Origin: Hydrogenophaga pseudoflava NBRC 102511
GTDB taxonomy: Bacteria > Pseudomonadota > Gammaproteobacteria > Burkholderiales > Burkholderiaceae_C
Assembly (NCBI RefSeq): GCF_001592285.1
Contig: NZ_BCWQ01000002.1
Coordinates: 347,882-411,881 of the forward strand
Reading direction: 5' to 3'
DNA length: 64,000 bases
The notes beneath the pieces were generated by a model, which was given only the letters and a program-made list of their open reading frames with translations, did not search any database and was not told where the DNA came from. Positions 18,954 to 28,132 of the stretch are shown here, piece after piece; the stretch's first letter is position 1; every line of letters begins with the position of its first letter. Position numbers and translations under genes: made by a program.

Positions 18954-19934
18954 ATGAAACGAAGAACCCTGTTGCAGGTGGCCGCGGGCAGCGCCGCTGC
19001 CGCATGCCTGCCCGGCGCCTACGCCCAGGGCAAGGACGTGATCCGGCTGGTGAGCGGTTTTGCCCCGGGTGGCATCACCGACGCGCTGTGCCGCATCCTG
19101 GCGGACCACCTGGCCGGCGAGCTGGGCGCCACGGTCATCGTGGAAACCAAGGCGGGCGCGGGCGGTCGGCTGGCGGCCGAACACGTCAAGAACGCACGCC
19201 CGGATGGCAACACCTTCCTGGTGGGGCCCGATGGCTGGGCCATCTTCCCCAGCGCCATGTACACCCCGGCCGAGCTGCGCTACGACCTGCTCAAGGACCT
19301 CCAGCCCGTGGCCCAGCTGGTGTCCTATCCCCTGGCCCTCGTCGTCAACGGCCAGGTGCCGGCGCGCAACCTGGCCGAGTTCGCAGACTGGCTGAAGAAG
19401 AATCCAAACCAGGCCAACTTCGGCACGCCGGCGCCCAACGGGCAGGTCCAATACGTGGGATGGATGGTGGGACAGGCCCTGGGCACACCGCTCGAACCCA
19501 TCGTCTACAAGGGCAACGCGCCCATGCTGGTCGACCTGCTGGGCGGCCAGCTGCCGTCGGCCGTGCTGGTGGCCGGCGACGCCGCCAAGCACCCCCGCGA
19601 GAAGGTGCGCATGCTGGGTGTCATTGCCGAGCAGCGCTGGGCGCTGGCGCCGGATGTGCCCACCTTCAAGGAGCAGGGCTTCCCCATCCGCGTCGACGAG
19701 GCCTGGCAGGGCATGTGGGCGCCCGCGGGCACGCCCCCCGCCGCAGTGGCGCGCATGGAAGCGGCGCTGCGCACGGTGCTGGGCAAGGTCGAAGTGCAGC
19801 AAGCCGTGGCGTCCAAGCTGACGGTCACACCGGCCTTCGTCGGCGCCAGCGCGATGGACAAGCAACTGAGAGAGTCCATCACCCACTGGCGCGACGTCAT
19901 CCGGCGCTCGGGCTACCGGGCCACCGGGAACTGA
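18954..19934 (+). CDS. Bug/TctC-family tripartite tricarboxylate transporter receptor, copy 1
   Basis: 326 residues. It begins MKRRTLLQVAAGSAAAACLPGAYAQ, a twin-Arg-like or Sec signal peptide, then the Bug fold: IRLVSGFAPGGITDALCRILA, TKAGAGGRLAAEHV, PDGNTFLVG, and VKGN-like YKGNAPMLVDLLGGQL. Periplasmic receptor for small carboxylates, usually with TctA/TctB membrane partners, but none lies in this window. AAAGGAG precedes the ATG by eight bases. Its position inside the catabolic operon suggests aromatic-acid binding or sensing. Confidence 0.9.
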   Translation: MKRRTLLQVAAGSAAAACLPGAYAQGKDVIRLVSGFAPGGITDALCRILADHLAGELGATVIVETKAGAGGRLAAEHVKNARPDGNTFLVGPDGWAIFPSAMYTPAELRYDLLKDLQPVAQLVSYPLALVVNGQVPARNLAEFADWLKKNPNQANFGTPAPNGQVQYVGWMVGQALGTPLEPIVYKGNAPMLVDLLGGQLPSAVLVAGDAAKHPREKVRMLGVIAEQRWALAPDVPTFKEQGFPIRVDEAWQGMWAPAGTPPAAVARMEAALRTVLGKVEVQQAVASKLTVTPAFVGASAMDKQLRESITHWRDVIRRSGYRATGN

Positions 19935-20001
19935 CCAACACCAACGGCCAGCGCGGCAACGCATCGCGCCCTGGCCTTTTCACCATCCACTGGAGACAAG
20001 C

Positions 20002-20973
20002 ATGCACAACCGTAGACAAGCACTGATCGGCCTCGGCGCCCTGGCCACCACCCCTTGGATCCATGCGCAGACGGGGGACTGGCCCCGACGCACGGTCCGC
20101 ATCGTCGTACCGTTCACCGCCGGCTCGCCCCCCGACCTGATCGCCCGGGCCATCGCCCCCAAGCTGTCCGAAAACCTCGGACAGCCGGTCATCGTGGACA
20201 ACAAGCCCGGTGCCACCACCATCATCGGCACCGAACACGTGGTCCACGCCGCCCCCGACGGCTACACCGTCCTGCTGACCGCGACCGGCGCGGCCTCGGT
20301 GTTCCCGGCCATCATGAAGCTGCGCTACGACCCCATCAAGGACCTGCCCCCCCTGGGCCTGGTGGCCACCTCGCAGCAGGTGTTTTTCAGCGGCGGCCCC
20401 AAACGCGCCAAGACCCTCAAGGAATTCCTCGACTGGGCCCGGCAGAACCCCGGCAAGGCCAACATCGGCTCCATCGGCATCGGCACCACCAACCACCTGG
20501 CCAGCGAGATGCTGCGCAAGGCCGCCGACATCCAGTTCACCTACGTTCCGTTCCAGTCGGCCCAGGCCGGCATGCAGGCGGTGATCAACGGGGATGTGGA
20601 CCTGTTCTGCGCCGATGTGGGTGTCATCCTGGGCTTCCTCGGCTCGGACAAGGTTTCCCCCCTCGCCGTGGCCGGCGCCAGCCGCTCCGAGTACCTGCCC
20701 AACACCCCCACCTTGGCCGAATCCGGCATCAGCGGTGTGCTCTCTGCCAACCGCTTCGCCCTCTTTCTCCCCAAGGGGGTTCCTCAGCCCGTGTTCACCC
20801 GGCTCTCGACGGCGCTGGCGGCCGCGGTCAACGGGGAGGAAGCGGGTCAGGCGCTGCGCAAGCTGGGCATGACGGCCACCTACGCCCCGGCCGAAGCCGT
20901 GGCCGAAGTGATCCGCAACGACGCCGGCACCATGGCGCCGCTGGCCAAGGCGCTGAACATCCAGATCAACTGA
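20002..20973 (+). CDS. Bug/TctC-family tripartite tricarboxylate transporter receptor, copy 2
   Basis: 323 residues, same family as the preceding gene but clearly diverged. Signal peptide MHNRRQALIGLGALATTPWIHAQ; mature landmarks VRIVVPFTAGSPPDLIARAIA, NKPGATTIIGTEHV, PDGYTVLLT, YVPFQSAQAGMQAVINGDVD. Preceded by TGGAGACAAGC. It lies 67 bp after copy 1. Tandem Bug genes suggest two ligands, such as the parent acid and a shortened or hydroxylated acid. No TctA/TctB genes are present here, so a membrane partner would have to be encoded elsewhere. Confidence 0.9.
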   Translation: MHNRRQALIGLGALATTPWIHAQTGDWPRRTVRIVVPFTAGSPPDLIARAIAPKLSENLGQPVIVDNKPGATTIIGTEHVVHAAPDGYTVLLTATGAASVFPAIMKLRYDPIKDLPPLGLVATSQQVFFSGGPKRAKTLKEFLDWARQNPGKANIGSIGIGTTNHLASEMLRKAADIQFTYVPFQSAQAGMQAVINGDVDLFCADVGVILGFLGSDKVSPLAVAGASRSEYLPNTPTLAESGISGVLSANRFALFLPKGVPQPVFTRLSTALAAAVNGEEAGQALRKLGMTATYAPAEAVAEVIRNDAGTMAPLAKALNIQIN

Positions 20974-21004
20974 ACACGCGCCCTGCGTGCCCGCCCTGTC
21001 ACGA

Positions 21005-21862
21005 ATGCCTGTCATGAACAACCACGTTGAAGGAACCACGCCCGACGGCGTGGCCTGGAAGATCCACTATGAGGTGTGCGGTTCGGGCGACGACCTCATC
21101 CTCCTGCACGGTGGTGGCCCCGGCGCCACCGGCCGCAGCAACTACGGCAAGAACATCGACGCGCTGGCCCGGGCCTTCCGGGTCTGGGTCATCGACTTCC
21201 CGGGATGGGGCCAGAGCTCCAAGAACCTGAACGCCTTCGGCGGCGCCGGGCCTTTCCAGAACGGGGCGCGGGCGGTCATTGCCTTCATGGACGCGCTGGG
21301 CATCGGCCGGGCACACCTGGTGGGCAACTCCTTCGGCGGATCGGCGGCCCTGTGCGTGGCCATGGAACAGCCCGAGCGGGTGAACCGCCTGGTGCTCATG
21401 GGCCCGGGCGGCGGCACGGTGCCGGGCGCCACCGGCCCCACCGAAGGCATCCGGCAGCTGCAGGGCTACTACCTGGGCGAAGGGCCGACGCTGGAGAAGC
21501 TGACCGCCTTCATCGGCAACCTGGTGTACGACAGCAGCCTCATCACGCCCGAGCTGATCCGGCAGCGCTTCGAGGCCAGCGCCGACCCGGCGATCTGCGC
21601 CAACCCGCCGATCGTGCCCCGCCCCACCCCGCCGGGCCCGGAGACCTTCATCAGCCGCGACCCCCGGCTGGCGAGCGTGGCGCACCGGGCCCTGTTCATC
21701 TGGGGGCAACAGGACAAGGTCAACCCGGCAGCGGGCATCGACTCGTTCAAGGTCATGCCCAACGCCGACTACGTGCTGCTCAACCACTGCGGGCACTGGG
21801 CCCAGTGGGAGCACCCCGAGCGCTTCAACGACCTGGTGCTGAGCTTTCTGAGGAATCCATGA
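21005..21862 (+). CDS. Alpha/beta-hydrolase, meta-cleavage product hydrolase (MhpC/BphD type)
   Basis: About 285 residues. The fold markers are LLHGGGPGATGRSNYGKN (oxyanion HGGGPG), the nucleophile elbow GNSFGG, the acid WGQQDKVNP and the catalytic His in NHCGHWAQWEHPERF. These fit C-C bond hydrolases that split 2-hydroxy-6-oxo-dienoates to 2-hydroxypentadienoate plus an acid. Two ATGs are possible (21005 and 21014) and neither has a good Shine-Dalgarno. The stop overlaps the next gene's start (ATGA), showing tight coupling to the extradiol dioxygenase that makes its substrate. Confidence 0.9.
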   Translation: MPVMNNHVEGTTPDGVAWKIHYEVCGSGDDLILLHGGGPGATGRSNYGKNIDALARAFRVWVIDFPGWGQSSKNLNAFGGAGPFQNGARAVIAFMDALGIGRAHLVGNSFGGSAALCVAMEQPERVNRLVLMGPGGGTVPGATGPTEGIRQLQGYYLGEGPTLEKLTAFIGNLVYDSSLITPELIRQRFEASADPAICANPPIVPRPTPPGPETFISRDPRLASVAHRALFIWGQQDKVNPAAGIDSFKVMPNADYVLLNHCGHWAQWEHPERFNDLVLSFLRNP

Positions 21863-22797
21863 ACGCGACCGCCACCCAACCCGTCCTGGAACTCGGCTAC
21901 CTCGGCTTTGAAGTCAGCGACCTGGCGCGCTGGCGCCGGTTTGCCACCGAGGTACTGGGCATGATGGCCGCCGACGCAGCGGCCGATGACCAGGGACGCG
22001 CCAGCCTGCGGCTGCGCATGGACCAGGCACCGGCGCGCCTGCTGCTGACCCAGGGGCCGGCCGACGACTGCGCGTTCGCCGGCTGGCGGCTGGCCGACGA
22101 GGCGGCCCTCGCGGCGTTCTGCGGCAAGCTGGACCGGCTCGGCCTGCCCTGGCACACGTCGTCCGTCAGCGAACGGGCGCTGCGCGGCGTGCGCGCGATG
22201 GTGCACTTTTCCGACCCCAACGGGAATCGCCACGAGGTCTACTGCGGGCAGGAGCCAGACCCTGAACCGTTCCGGTCCGCCCCGCTGCCCCAGGGCTTCG
22301 TGACCGGGGCCGGCGGCCTGGGGCACATCGTCTACGAGGTGGACGACTACCAGGCGCAACTGGCCTTTGCCCGCGAGGTGCTGGAACTGCGGCTGAGTGA
22401 CACCATCGAGTTCGAGCCCGCCCCCAGGGTGAACATCGAAATCTCCTTCTTCCACGCCAACGAGCGCCACCACTCCTTCGCGCTCGCGCCGCGGCCGCCC
22501 CGGCCAGGACCGGCCAAGCGGGTGCACCACTTCATGGTCGAGGTACCGGACATCACCCAGGTCGGACAGGCCCGCGACCGCTGCATCGCCTTCGGTCAGC
22601 CCATCAGCATGGACATCGGCCAGCACACCAACGACCGCATGGTCTCGTTCTACGCGCAGACCCCGTCCGGCATCCACGTCGAGTTCGGCTGCCAGGGTGT
22701 GCTCATCGACGACGCCACCTGGACACCCCAGGTGCACCAGGGCACCAGCATCTGGGGACACCGGCCCCGCCCACAGCCGGCCCCCACCACACCATGA
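21859..22797 (+). CDS. Type I extradiol ring-cleavage dioxygenase (VOC/BphC family)
   Basis: 312 residues, two-domain VOC architecture like BphC/HsaC. The three Fe(II) ligands are recognisable in the second domain: His in GGLGHIVYEVDD, His in RVHHFMVEV, and Glu in GIHVEFG, with a Tyr in VSFYAQTPSG. It cleaves a catecholic ring next to the hydroxyls to give the yellow meta-cleavage product. The ATG at 21859 overlaps the hydrolase stop and has GAGGAA upstream; the open frame extending further upstream is a shadow. Its own stop overlaps the start of the hydroxylase gene (ATGA). The ring substrate is unknown. Confidence 0.92.
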   Translation: MNATATQPVLELGYLGFEVSDLARWRRFATEVLGMMAADAAADDQGRASLRLRMDQAPARLLLTQGPADDCAFAGWRLADEAALAAFCGKLDRLGLPWHTSSVSERALRGVRAMVHFSDPNGNRHEVYCGQEPDPEPFRSAPLPQGFVTGAGGLGHIVYEVDDYQAQLAFAREVLELRLSDTIEFEPAPRVNIEISFFHANERHHSFALAPRPPRPGPAKRVHHFMVEVPDITQVGQARDRCIAFGQPISMDIGQHTNDRMVSFYAQTPSGIHVEFGCQGVLIDDATWTPQVHQGTSIWGHRPRPQPAPTTP

Positions 22798-24341
22798 CAG
22801 ACCGCCCCCCGCACATGCACGCCGACTTCGACACCGACGTGGCCGTCATCGGCTACGGCCCCTCCGGCCTGGCCGCCAGCCTCAAGCTGGCCCACCACGG
22901 CATCCGCGTCATGGCGTTCGAGAAGGAACGCAGCATCTACCCGCGTGCCCGCGCCGTCACGGTCAACGACTGGACCATGCGCTGTTTCCAGTCGCTCGGC
23001 CTCGACGAAGCCCTGGCCAAGACCATGGACCCGACCGCCGCCCTGCGCTGGGTGACCTACGACCGCCAGGAGCTGATGCGCGTCGACTTCCCGCCCTCGA
23101 AGTTCGGCCGCCATCCCCGTTCGTACGCGATCTACCAGCCGGCCATGGAAGAGGTGCTGCGCTCCGCCGGGGAACGGCTGGCGCCCGCCCTGTCGGTGCA
23201 CTACGGCACCGAAGTGGTCAATCTGAAACAGGACCACGAAGGAGCGGAACTCGAGGTCCGGGACCTCGCCAGCGGCCAGACCCGGCACATCCGCGCCCGC
23301 TACGTCCTCGCGTGCGACGGTGGCTCCAGCGCCACGCGCGAACGCCTGGGCATCCGCCTGCTGGGTGAAACCGGCGAGACCCAGTGGGTGGTGATCGATG
23401 CCCGCGTGAAACGCTGGTGGCCGCAGCGGCACATCCTCACCTTCTGGTCGGACCCGCACCGCCCGGTGGTCGACATCGCGCTCGCACAGGGCAACCACCG
23501 CTGGGAGTTCCCGCTAGGGGCCCACGAGTCGGTGGCGGACTTCGACACCCACGAGAAGCTGTGGCCGCTGCTGCGCTCGCTCGGCGTCTCGCCGGACGAC
23601 ATCGAGATCCACCAGCACGCGTTCTACAAGCACCATGTGCGGCATGCGCAGACCTGGCGATCGGGCCGCGTCTTCCTGCTGGGCGACGCCGCCCACCTGA
23701 TGCCGCCCTGGGCCGGCGCCGGCATGCAGTCGGGCATCCGCGATGCATTCAACATCGGCTGGAAGCTGGTCGAGGTGCTGCAGGGCCGCCTGCCCGAAGC
23801 GCTGCTGGACAGCTACGAGACGGAACGGGCACCCAATGTCGAGCTCATGACCCAGGCCGCCGTCCAGTTGGGCCGCATCATCCGCCGCGAAATCACGCCG
23901 CCCGCCCCGGACAGCGGGGCGCCTCCCATCGAACCGCCCAACCGCCGGGACCCTGCCCTGGACGCCGGCTGGGTGCGTGGACCGATCGGCGGCACCAGCG
24001 TCATCGGCAAGATGCTGCCTCAGCCGGACGTGGCCGACGCACGCGGCCGCCTGTGCCTGCTCGACGAGGTGCTGGGATCGGGCTTTGCCCTGCTGGGCGA
24101 TGGCATCCACCCCGCCCAAAGTCTGTCCGCGGACGAGAAGGCCGGCTGGGACCGGCTGGGTGCGCGCTACCTGACCGTGCTCTCGCCCACCGACCAGGGC
24201 GGAGGCGGCGAGGACGTCATCGATCTCGAAGGCGGCCTGCTGGCCTGGATGCGCGAGGCCGGTGTGCGCGTGCTGGCACTGCGGCCGGACCGCTTCGTTG
24301 CGGCCACCGACCTGCACGGCCTGGCCGTGCCCGATTGTTGA
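22794..24341 (+). CDS. FAD-dependent aromatic hydroxylase (MhpA-like flavin monooxygenase)
   Basis: 515 residues. FAD-binding motifs in order: VIGYGPSGLAASLKLA (GxGxxG), CDGGSSATRERLGI, and VFLLGDAAHLMPPWAGAGMQSGIRDA. These are typical of single-component para-hydroxybenzoate-hydroxylase-type enzymes and fit 3-(3-hydroxyphenyl)propionate 2-hydroxylase (MhpA), including the C-terminal thioredoxin-like part. It would add the second hydroxyl to make a catechol for the dioxygenase encoded just upstream. It starts inside the dioxygenase stop (ATGA). The spread-out but unbroken mhp-like order (C, B-like, A, D, F, E) supports the assignment; the substrate need not be 3HPP. Confidence 0.88.
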   Translation: MTDRPPHMHADFDTDVAVIGYGPSGLAASLKLAHHGIRVMAFEKERSIYPRARAVTVNDWTMRCFQSLGLDEALAKTMDPTAALRWVTYDRQELMRVDFPPSKFGRHPRSYAIYQPAMEEVLRSAGERLAPALSVHYGTEVVNLKQDHEGAELEVRDLASGQTRHIRARYVLACDGGSSATRERLGIRLLGETGETQWVVIDARVKRWWPQRHILTFWSDPHRPVVDIALAQGNHRWEFPLGAHESVADFDTHEKLWPLLRSLGVSPDDIEIHQHAFYKHHVRHAQTWRSGRVFLLGDAAHLMPPWAGAGMQSGIRDAFNIGWKLVEVLQGRLPEALLDSYETERAPNVELMTQAAVQLGRIIRREITPPAPDSGAPPIEPPNRRDPALDAGWVRGPIGGTSVIGKMLPQPDVADARGRLCLLDEVLGSGFALLGDGIHPAQSLSADEKAGWDRLGARYLTVLSPTDQGGGGEDVIDLEGGLLAWMREAGVRVLALRPDRFVAATDLHGLAVPDC

Positions 24342-24351
24342 AAGTCCCCCC

Positions 24352-25137
24352 ATGTCCCATGACAACCGCATCGTCGCCGCCGCAGCGGCGCTTCGCACGG
24401 CCCGGCTGCAGCGCCTGCCGGTTCCCCGCATCTCAGAGGCCTATGGCATCACCGACCTCCACAGCGCCTACGCGGTGGCCGAGATCAACCAGGGCGCGCA
24501 CCGCTCCGACGGCCATCGAAAGTGCGGGCTGAAGGTGGGCCTGACCTCGAAAGCCGTCCAGCAGCAGCTGGGCGTCGACCAGCCCGACTTCGGCGTGCTG
24601 TTCGACGACATGGAATACCTCGATGGCGACACGGTACCGGTCAACCGTCTCATCCAGCCCAAGCTGGAGGCCGAGATCGCCTTCATCGTCGGCCGCGACC
24701 TCGACGCGCTGCGGCCGAGCTACGGTGAGTTCCTGCGCTGCATCGACCATGCCGTGGCCGCGCTGGAGATCGTGGACAGCGCCATCGCCGACTGGAAGAT
24801 CACCCTCGTCGACACGGTGGCCGACAACGCGTCCTCGGGTCTCTATGTGCTGGGCAACCAGCCCTTTGCCGTCAACGCCCTGTCGCTGGCCGACCAGACG
24901 ATGACCCTGAAAAAGAACGGCCACACGGTGTCCGAAGGCTCGGGCGCCGCCTGCCTGGGACACCCCCTGCGGGCCGCCTACTGGCTGGCCTGCACCATGG
25001 CCGAGCGCGGACAGGGCCTGCGTGCGGGAGAGGTCATCCTCAGCGGCGCGCTCGGCCCGATGGTGCCCGTGGCCGCTGGCGACCAGGTCGTGGCCAGCAT
25101 CGGCTCGCTCGGCACCGTCTCCTGCCAATTCGAGTGA
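24352..25137 (+). CDS. mhpD: 2-Keto-4-pentenoate hydratase (MhpD type)
   Basis: 261 residues, fumarylacetoacetase-fold hydratase. Landmarks: [23 protein letters not shown], the metal-binding EAEIAFIVG acid pair, [14 protein letters not shown], and [17 protein letters not shown]. It adds water to 2-hydroxypenta-2,4-dienoate to give 4-hydroxy-2-oxovalerate. The ATG at 24352 follows the hydroxylase stop by 10 bp and is preferred over upstream in-frame codons that lie inside the hydroxylase gene. Confidence 0.92.
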   Translation: MSHDNRIVAAAAALRTARLQRLPVPRISEAYGITDLHSAYAVAEINQGAHRSDGHRKCGLKVGLTSKAVQQQLGVDQPDFGVLFDDMEYLDGDTVPVNRLIQPKLEAEIAFIVGRDLDALRPSYGEFLRCIDHAVAALEIVDSAIADWKITLVDTVADNASSGLYVLGNQPFAVNALSLADQTMTLKKNGHTVSEGSGAACLGHPLRAAYWLACTMAERGQGLRAGEVILSGALGPMVPVAAGDQVVASIGSLGTVSCQFE

Positions 25138-25142
25138 ACACC

Positions 25143-26081
25143 ATGACCCGCAAAATCAAGGCCGCCATCATTGGCAGCGGCAACATCGGCACGGACCTGA
25201 TGATCAAGATCCTGCGCCATGGCCAACACATCGAGATGGGCGCCATGGTCGGCATCGATCCGGCCTCCGACGGCCTGGCCCGCGCCGCCCGCCTGGGCGT
25301 GGCGACCACCCACGAAGGCGTCGAGGGTCTGACCCGTCTGCCCGTCTTCGACGACATCGACATCGTCTTCGATGCCACTTCCGCCGGTGCCCACGTGAAG
25401 AACGACGCCTTCCTGCGCAGCAGGAAGCCCGGCATCCGCCTGGTGGACCTGACGCCGGCAGCGATCGGCCCGTACTGCATCCCGGTGGTCAATGGCGCGG
25501 CGCACCTGGACGCGCCCAACGTCAACATGGTCACCTGCGGCGGCCAGGCCACCATTCCCATGGTGGCGGCGGTATCGCGGGTGGCCAAGGTGCACTACGC
25601 GGAGATCGTGGCCAGCATCTCCAGCAAGAGTGCCGGCCCCGGCACCCGCGCCAACATCGACGAGTTCACCGAAACCACGTCCAAGGCCATCGAGGTGGTG
25701 GGCGGCGCAGCCAAGGGCAAGGCCATCATCGTGCTGAACCCGGCCGAGCCACCGCTGATCATGCGCGACACGGTCTACACCTTGAGCGAACCGACCTCCG
25801 AAGACGCCATCGCCGAATCGGTGGCGAAGATGGCCGCTGCCGTGCAGGCCTACGTGCCGGGCTACCGGCTCAAGCAGGCGGTGCAGTTCGATCGCGTCGA
25901 GAACATCCGCATCCCCGGCGTGGGCGACCACCTGTCCGGGCTCAAGACATCGATCTTCCTCGAGGTCGAGGGCGCAGCCCACTACCTGCCGGCCTACGCC
26001 GGCAACCTGGACATCATGACCAGCGCCGCGCTGCGCACCGCCGAGGCCATGGCCGAGCGCATGAGTCAAGTCGCGGCCTGA
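25143..26081 (+). CDS. mhpF: Acetaldehyde dehydrogenase, acylating (MhpF)
   Basis: 312 residues, very close to E. coli MhpF. Shows the NAD motif [20 protein letters not shown], the catalytic Cys in [14 protein letters not shown], and [20 protein letters not shown]. It oxidises acetaldehyde to acetyl-CoA and works in a channelled complex with the aldolase MhpE encoded next. An alternative GTG at 25134 overlaps the hydratase stop (GTGA) and would add three residues; the ATG matches the family start better. Confidence 0.95.
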   Translation: MTRKIKAAIIGSGNIGTDLMIKILRHGQHIEMGAMVGIDPASDGLARAARLGVATTHEGVEGLTRLPVFDDIDIVFDATSAGAHVKNDAFLRSRKPGIRLVDLTPAAIGPYCIPVVNGAAHLDAPNVNMVTCGGQATIPMVAAVSRVAKVHYAEIVASISSKSAGPGTRANIDEFTETTSKAIEVVGGAAKGKAIIVLNPAEPPLIMRDTVYTLSEPTSEDAIAESVAKMAAAVQAYVPGYRLKQAVQFDRVENIRIPGVGDHLSGLKTSIFLEVEGAAHYLPAYAGNLDIMTSAALRTAEAMAERMSQVAA

Positions 26082-26091
26082 GGAGCATCCA

Positions 26092-27105
26092 ATGCAACCC
26101 GACAAGAAGATCTACATCTCCGACGTGACGCTGCGCGACGGCAGCCACGCCATCCGCCACCAGTACAGCGTCGAACAGGCGCGCCAGATTGCCCGGGCGC
26201 TGGACGAAGCGAAGGTCGACTCCATTGAGGTCGCCCACGGCGACGGACTGCAAGGCGGCAGCTTCAACTACGGCTTCGGCGCGCACACCGACCTGGAGTG
26301 GATCGAGGCGGTGGCCGACGTGGTGACACACGCGAAGATCGCCACCCTGCTGCTGCCGGGCATCGGCACCGTGCACGACCTCAAAGCCGCGTACCAGGCC
26401 GGCGCGCGCATCGTGCGCGTGGCCACGCACTGCACCGAGGCCGACATCTCGAAGCAGCACATCGAGTACGCCCGCGGGCTGGGCATGGAGGCCGTGGGCT
26501 TCCTGATGATGAGCCACATGACCACGCCGCAGCACCTGGCCCAGCAGGCCAGGCTGATGGAGAGCTACGGTGCGACCTGCTGCTACGTGGTGGACTCCGG
26601 CGGCGCGCTGAACATGAACGACGTGCGAGACCGCTTCCGCGCCTTCAAGGACGTGCTCAAACCGGAAACCCAGACCGGCATGCACGCGCACCACAACCTC
26701 AGCCTGGGGGTGGCCAACTCCATCGTGGCGGTGGAAGAAGGTTGCGACCGTGTGGATGCGAGCCTGGCGGGCATGGGCGCCGGGGCGGGCAACGCGCCGC
26801 TGGAGGTGTTCATCGCGGCGGCCGAGCGCATGGGCTGGCAGCACGGTACGGACCTGTACAAGCTGATGGACGCGGCCGACGACATCGTGCGACCGCTGCA
26901 GGACCGGCCGGTGCGGGTGGACCGCGAGACGCTGGCGCTGGGCTACGCCGGGGTGTACAGCAGCTTCCTGCGCCACTCGGAGGCGGCGGCCAAGAAGTAC
27001 GGACTGAAGACGGTGGACATCCTGGTCGAACTGGGCAAACGGCGCATGGTCGGCGGCCAGGAGGACATGATCGTCGACGTCGCGCTGGATCTTCTGGACC
27101 GGTGA
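26092..27105 (+). CDS. mhpE: 4-Hydroxy-2-oxovalerate aldolase (MhpE)
   Basis: 337 residues, DRE-TIM aldolase. Shows [15 protein letters not shown] with catalytic Arg/Asp, the metal ligands in [14 protein letters not shown], and [12 protein letters not shown]. It splits 4-hydroxy-2-oxovalerate to pyruvate and acetaldehyde and passes the aldehyde to MhpF. The ATG at 26092 has AGGAG eight bases upstream. It is the last gene of the meta-cleavage operon; a GC hairpin follows at 27113-27128. Confidence 0.95.
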   Translation: MQPDKKIYISDVTLRDGSHAIRHQYSVEQARQIARALDEAKVDSIEVAHGDGLQGGSFNYGFGAHTDLEWIEAVADVVTHAKIATLLLPGIGTVHDLKAAYQAGARIVRVATHCTEADISKQHIEYARGLGMEAVGFLMMSHMTTPQHLAQQARLMESYGATCCYVVDSGGALNMNDVRDRFRAFKDVLKPETQTGMHAHHNLSLGVANSIVAVEEGCDRVDASLAGMGAGAGNAPLEVFIAAAERMGWQHGTDLYKLMDAADDIVRPLQDRPVRVDRETLALGYAGVYSSFLRHSEAAAKKYGLKTVDILVELGKRRMVGGQEDMIVDVALDLLDR

Positions 27106-27112
27106 ACCGGCC

Positions 27113-27128
27113 GGCCTCTTGCGAGGCC
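27113..27128. terminator. GC-rich hairpin between convergent genes
   Basis: GGCCTC-TTGC-GAGGCC, a perfect 6-4-6 stem just after the aldolase stop. A second inverted repeat (CGCCTC/GAGGCG) overlaps the stop of the convergent apbE gene. There is no T-run, so termination is inferred from position only. Confidence 0.4.
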
Positions 27129-27145
27129 AGGTCAGGCGCCCCGCC

Positions 27146-28132
27146 TCAACCGGGGAGGCGTGGACGCGCCGTGCCGAATCGACCGAGCCCCACCTCGGTC
27201 AGACCTTCCCCACGGCGCAACAGGAACAGCACATCCAGCCCCATGCGCTGGGCCATGACCGGACCTTCATCGGGTCCGGCCACCAGCAAGGCCGTGGCCC
27301 AGGCGTCTGCGTGCATGCAGGTGCGCGCCAGCACGGTGACCGAGGCCACGGTGTTGTTCACGGGCGCACAACGGCGCGCGTCCATGGTGTGCGCAATGCG
27401 CGCATTTCCCACGTCCAGGTAGTGCCGGTAGTCGCCCGAGGTGGCCACGGCCAGGTCCTCCAGTTCGAGAACCCCGTGCACCGCGCGGCGCCCGGCCTCG
27501 GGGCGTTCGATCGCCACGGCCCAGGGCGCGCCGCTCGCCTGGCCGCCGATGGCCCGCAACTCGCCATCCAGCGCGGCCAGCGCATGCCGAACGCCGTGCT
27601 GTTGCAGCACATGGGCCATGCGGTCCACCGCATAGCCCTTCGCAATGCCGCACAGGTCGATCTGCAAGGGCACCTGTTTGCGTGCGCGGCCACCGGGCCT
27701 GTCCAGCTCCAGATTGGCGTTCATGGCCTGCGGCATGGACTGGCGTGCGGCGCGAATCGCTTGCGCGTCGGGCGCATCGCGCGCGGCGCCAAATCCCCAG
27801 GCATCGACCAGCGCGCCCACGCACGGATCGAAGGCCCCCGCACTCAGGCGCCGGACTTCGAATGCGCAGTCGAGCACTTCCAGTATTTCAGGGGACAGGT
27901 CCACCCAGTCGCCCACGGGCGCTCGGTTCAGGCGCACGAGGTCGCTGTCCGGTTTCCAGGGCGACATCTGCCCGTCGACCTGCTCTGCCGCAGCGGCGAG
28001 ATCCTGGCGCAAGGCCGGCACGTCCACCGAGCGGTCGGCATCGATGCTGGCCGACCAGCGGGTGCCCATGGTCGGGCCGTGCAGGGTGGTGCGCGTGCAG
28101 GACGCCGCGGACTCAGAAGACGTCTTCGGCAT
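27146..28132 (-). CDS. apbE: FAD:protein FMN transferase (ApbE)
   Basis: 328 residues. ApbE family landmarks: HGPTMGTRWSA near the N-terminus, the flavin/Mg site around FGAARDAPD and LCGIAKGYAVDRMA, and AHTMDARRCAPVNNTVASVTV with ADAWATALLV near the C-terminus. It attaches FMN to Thr/Ser of target proteins using FAD. The start lacks a clear signal peptide or lipobox (Cys12 lies in ASCTRTT), whereas many ApbE proteins are lipoproteins. The ATG lies inside the upstream reductase gene, a 20-bp overlap in another frame, so the pair is coupled. The FMN acceptor is not obvious; PepSY or reductase partners in the same operon are candidates. Confidence 0.92.
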   Translation of the reverse strand: MPKTSSESAASCTRTTLHGPTMGTRWSASIDADRSVDVPALRQDLAAAAEQVDGQMSPWKPDSDLVRLNRAPVGDWVDLSPEILEVLDCAFEVRRLSAGAFDPCVGALVDAWGFGAARDAPDAQAIRAARQSMPQAMNANLELDRPGGRARKQVPLQIDLCGIAKGYAVDRMAHVLQQHGVRHALAALDGELRAIGGQASGAPWAVAIERPEAGRRAVHGVLELEDLAVATSGDYRHYLDVGNARIAHTMDARRCAPVNNTVASVTVLARTCMHADAWATALLVAGPDEGPVMAQRMGLDVLFLLRRGEGLTEVGLGRFGTARPRLPG

